From NCBI RefSeq assembly GCF_024612015.1, contig NZ_CP102512.1, positions 5,270,001 through 5,334,000 on the forward strand: 64,000 bases of DNA. The letters run 5' to 3'. The DNA is from Streptomyces sp. CA-210063 (GTDB lineage Bacteria; Actinomycetota; Actinomycetes; Streptomycetales; Streptomycetaceae). The position numbers were made by a program, and so were the translations under genes. Shown piece by piece: positions 61,451 to 64,000 of this stretch; position 1 is the first letter of the stretch; every line of letters starts with the position of its first letter. The notes beneath the pieces were generated by a model that ran no database searches, was not told where the DNA came from, and worked only from the letters and a program-made list of their open reading frames with translations.

Positions 61451-62431
61451 CTACGGCACGACCAGGAGCACCTTGCCGATGTGGCCGCTCTCCTCCAGTA
61501 CCCGGTGGGCCGTGGCCGCGTCGTTCATGGGGATCTCACGGTCGACGACCGGGCGTACGTGGCCGCCGGCGATCAGCGGCCACACATGTTCGCGTACGGC
61601 GGCGACGATGGTGATCTTCTCCTCCAGAGGGCGGGCGCGCAGCGAGGTCGCGCTGATCGCGGCACGCTTGGCGAGGAGGGCGCCGATGTTCAGCTCGCCC
61701 TTGATACCGCCCTGCATGCCGATGATCGCGAGACGGCCGTTGACGGCGAGGACCCGGACATTGCGGTCGAGGTACTTGGCGCCCATGTTGTCGAGGATGA
61801 CGTCCGCGCCCCTGCCGTCGGTGGCCTTCCGGACCTCCTCGACGAAGTCCTGCTCGCGGTAGTTGATCAGGAGGTCCGCGCCCAGGGCGGCGCACTGGTC
61901 GAGCTTCTCCCTGGTGCCCGCGGTGACGGCGACCTTCGCGCCGACGGCCTTCGCGAGCTGGATGGCCATCGTGCCGATGCCGCTGGAGCCACCGTGCACG
62001 AGGAGCGTCTCGCCGGGGCGCAGGTGGGCGATCATGAAGACGTTCGACCAGACCGTGCAGGTCACCTCGGGCAGCGCGGCGGCCTGATCGAGGTCGAGGC
62101 CGGAGGGCACGGGCAGCAGCTGGCCGGCCGGGGCGACGACCTTCTCCGCGTAGCCGCCGCCCGAGAGCAGCGCGCACACCTCGTCGCCGACGCTCCACCC
62201 GGACACCCCGGGTCCGATCTCCGCGATCCGTCCGGAGCACTCCAGGCCGGGGTAGGGGGAGGCGCCGGGCGGTGGGTCGTAGAAGCCCTGTCGCTGGAGC
62301 AGGTCGGCGCGGTTCACCGCGCTCGCCGCCACGTCTATGAGCACTTCGCCCTCGCCGGGCACCGGATCGGGGACCTCGTCCCACACCAGCGCCTCGGGTC
62401 CACCGGGTTCAGGAATCGTGATCGCATGCAT
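61451..62431 (-). CDS. NAD(P)H-quinone oxidoreductase (PIG3-like MDR)
   Basis: 326 aa zinc-free MDR protein. MHAITIPEPGGPEALVWDEVPDPVPGEGEVLI, AVNRADLLQRQGFYDPPPGASPYPGLECSG (PIG3/QOR signature), ALPEVTCTVWSNVF, LLVHGGSSGIGTMAIQLAKAVGAKV, DVILDNMGAKYL, then REHVWPLIAGGHVRPV. Likely NADPH-dependent quinone reduction. Confidence 0.93.
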   Translation of the reverse strand: MHAITIPEPGGPEALVWDEVPDPVPGEGEVLIDVAASAVNRADLLQRQGFYDPPPGASPYPGLECSGRIAEIGPGVSGWSVGDEVCALLSGGGYAEKVVAPAGQLLPVPSGLDLDQAAALPEVTCTVWSNVFMIAHLRPGETLLVHGGSSGIGTMAIQLAKAVGAKVAVTAGTREKLDQCAALGADLLINYREQDFVEEVRKATDGRGADVILDNMGAKYLDRNVRVLAVNGRLAIIGMQGGIKGELNIGALLAKRAAISATSLRARPLEEKITIVAAVREHVWPLIAGGHVRPVVDREIPMNDAATAHRVLEESGHIGKVLLVVP

Positions 62432-62735
62432 GAAGGGGACGCTACTCCTCGGCCTCCACGCACCGCCCCGGTCCCGGTCGGCCTGCGTCCCCGGTCCGCC
62501 CCCGCTGCTTCATTGGTCCGATTCCGCTGCGCCGTTGGTCCTAATTGAGGTGCGATCGGCCTCCCTTGGAGAGACCGTGGAGACTCTACGGCCGCACGGT
62601 TTCTCGCCGACGTGCTTCACCCGATACCGGAGCAGTCGTGCTTTCCCGCGCGGCGACCGATGAGTTTCGGGGGTGCCGGTGGTCTCCCTTTGCGTAGCCC
62701 CGGACACGGGCCCCGCACGCGGAAGGATCCCAGAG
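62432..62735. other. Divergent intergenic region upstream of the ABC exporter
   Basis: About 304 nt, no gene seen. ttggtcc occurs twice at 21-nt spacing (62514 and 62535) near a ctaattg motif, a possible regulator site upstream of the exporter. Confidence 0.4.
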
Positions 62736-63758
62736 ATGAGCGCACAGACGTCCGGCCTCGCGATCGAGACCGCCGGTCTGGTGAAGACCTTCGGCGAGAC
62801 CCGGGCCGTCGACGGCGTCGACCTGGCCGTGCCGGCCGGCACGGTCTATGGCGTCCTCGGCCCGAACGGCGCCGGAAAGACGACCACGGTGAAGATGCTC
62901 GCCACCCTGCTGCGACCCGACGGCGGTGAGGCGCACGTCTTCGGTCACGACGTCGTCCACGAGGCCGACGAGGTCCGCGGCCGGGTGAGCCTGACCGGGC
63001 AGTACGCGTCCGTGGACGAGGACCTGACCGGCACGGAGAACCTGGTGCTGCTCGCCCGGCTCCTCGGCCACGACAAACGGGCGGCACGACATCGCGCCGA
63101 GCAGCTGCTGGAGGCCTTCGGGCTGAGCGAGGCGGCAGGGAAGCAGGTCAAGCACTACTCGGGCGGCATGCGGCGGCGTATCGACATCGCCGCGTCCATC
63201 CTCAACACCCCCGACCTGCTGTTCCTGGACGAGCCGACGACCGGCCTGGACCCGCGCAGCCGCAACCAGGTGTGGGACATCGTGCGCGCGGTGGTCGCGC
63301 AGGGCACCACGGTGCTGCTGACCACGCAGTATCTGGACGAGGCGGACCAGCTGGCGTCGCGGATCGCCGTCATCGACCAGGGCAAGGTGATCGCGGAGGG
63401 CACGAAGGGCGAGCTGAAGGCGTCCGTCGGCGCCGGTTCCGTCCATCTGCGCCTGCGCGACGCGGCCCAGCGGCCGCAGGCCGAGGAGGTGCTGCGGCTC
63501 GCCCTCGACGCCGAGGTCCAGCGCGAGCCGGACCCGGTGGCGCTGACGGCACGCGTCGGCGCGGGATCCGCCAACGGACAGGGTGCCGCCGAGGCGGCGG
63601 CCCGGGCGCTCGCCGAGCTGGCCCGCACCGGCATCACCGTCGACAACTTCTCGCTGGGCCAGCCCAGCCTGGACGAGGTGTTCCTCGCCCTCACCGGACA
63701 CGACACGAAGGCCCACGACTCCCAGGTCGTCAACAAGAAGGACGAGGCGGCGGCATGA
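62736..63758 (+). CDS. DrrA-type ABC transporter ATP-binding protein
   Basis: 340 aa from ATG with ggaagga upstream. Walker [12 protein letters not shown]-loop [17 protein letters not shown] signature [16 protein letters not shown], Walker [15 protein letters not shown]-loop equivalent [13 protein letters not shown] (Gln, as in the DrrA subfamily), plus the DrrA C-terminal domain ([18 protein letters not shown]). Energises drug or lipid export with the coupled permease. Confidence 0.94.
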   Translation: MSAQTSGLAIETAGLVKTFGETRAVDGVDLAVPAGTVYGVLGPNGAGKTTTVKMLATLLRPDGGEAHVFGHDVVHEADEVRGRVSLTGQYASVDEDLTGTENLVLLARLLGHDKRAARHRAEQLLEAFGLSEAAGKQVKHYSGGMRRRIDIAASILNTPDLLFLDEPTTGLDPRSRNQVWDIVRAVVAQGTTVLLTTQYLDEADQLASRIAVIDQGKVIAEGTKGELKASVGAGSVHLRLRDAAQRPQAEEVLRLALDAEVQREPDPVALTARVGAGSANGQGAAEAAARALAELARTGITVDNFSLGQPSLDEVFLALTGHDTKAHDSQVVNKKDEAAA

Positions 63759-64000
63759 GCACCGCGACCACCACCGAGAGCAAGGACCTCGCCCCCGTCA
63801 GCGCCGAGTCGCTCGCCGCGCTGCTCATCTCCAAGGAGCGGCCGCCACGGCCCAGCGCCCTGTCGGCGTCGCTGACCTTCGGCTGGCGGGCCATGCTCAA
63901 GATCAAACACGTACCGGAGCAGCTCTTCGACGTCACCGCCTTCCCGATCATGATGGTGCTGATGTACACGTACCTCTTCGGCGGCGCCCTGGCCGGCTCC
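63755..64000 (+). CDS. DrrB-type ABC-2 permease, 3' truncated by the window
   Basis: ATG overlaps the ATPase stop (ATGA). The 82 visible codons give [20 protein letters not shown], then [47 protein letters not shown], the first TM segment and the R-x-L-x-x-x-x-P-x-x-L-x-D entry typical of DrrB permeases. Runs off the end. Confidence 0.92.
   Translation, partial: MSTATTTESKDLAPVSAESLAALLISKERPPRPSALSASLTFGWRAMLKIKHVPEQLFDVTAFPIMMVLMYTYLFGGALAGS

Overview
The window is a high-GC actinobacterial chromosome segment and almost certainly from a Streptomyces. The protein families (WhiJ-type DUF5753/DUF397 pairs, the K15-type D,D-transpeptidase, Bpa, mycothiol-dependent MDMPI enzymes, BRO-N proteins), the frequent GTG/TTG starts and the ATGA/TTGA overlaps all fit. 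A perfect parS site (30532-30547) and the order metG, aspS, acyl-CoA dehydrogenase, M18 aminopeptidase, D,D-transpeptidase, bkd operon, two Ser/Thr kinases, DrrAB-like ABC transporter match, as I recall it, the S. coelicolor SCO379x-382x region close to oriC. The segment is therefore conserved core chromosome with accessory insertions.

Layout. 0-2.5 kb: the 3' part of an ice-binding-like (DUF3494) surface protein with a frameshifted Pro/Thr repeat and a His-rich tail, then three tiny overlapping minus-strand genes abutting a 5'-truncated 5-formyl-THF cyclo-ligase remnant. 2.5-10.3 kb: an EEP-family phosphohydrolase, a FUSC permease, a small secreted peptide, a Tat-exported PhoX phosphatase with a PHO box, and a VWA protein with a long Glu/Ala/Pro tract. 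10.3-14.1 kb: metG, a MITE-like element, pectate lyase, cupin. 14.6-20.6 kb: two CAP-domain proteins flanking a coupled three-gene operon (DUF4956, VTC polyphosphate-polymerase domain, Cthe_2159-like surface lipoprotein) that also carries a PHO-box-like sequence.

20.6-25 kb is an accessory island: an AbiEii-like nucleotidyltransferase with degenerate catalytic motifs behind a leaderless mini-ORF, small unknown genes, an HTH-less DUF5753/DUF397 locus, and an Rpn-type nuclease with an orphan copy of its C-terminal tail. 25-36 kb: oxidoreductase, GPP34 protein, intradiol dioxygenase, aspS, parS, a SpoIIE-type phosphatase with a collagen-like tail, a broken BRO-N gene, pirin and SseB. 36-48 kb: metabolic and regulatory genes. 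48-51 kb: K15-type transpeptidase, a second HTH-less DUF5753/DUF397 pair and a RelE-type toxin-antitoxin module. 51-64 kb: branched-chain 2-oxoacid dehydrogenase (E1a, E1b, E2), a kinase-like phosphotransferase, two divergent PknB-type kinases, proteasome activator Bpa, a quinone oxidoreductase and a DrrAB-like exporter that runs off the end.

Three themes tie the window together. First, phosphate: phoX and the VTC operon share the same 11-nt PHO unit. Second, leaderless transcription: at least eleven genes have a TANNNT-like hexamer 6-7 nt before the start codon. Third, decay: single-C losses in poly-C runs break two genes, and two regulators have lost their DNA-binding halves.
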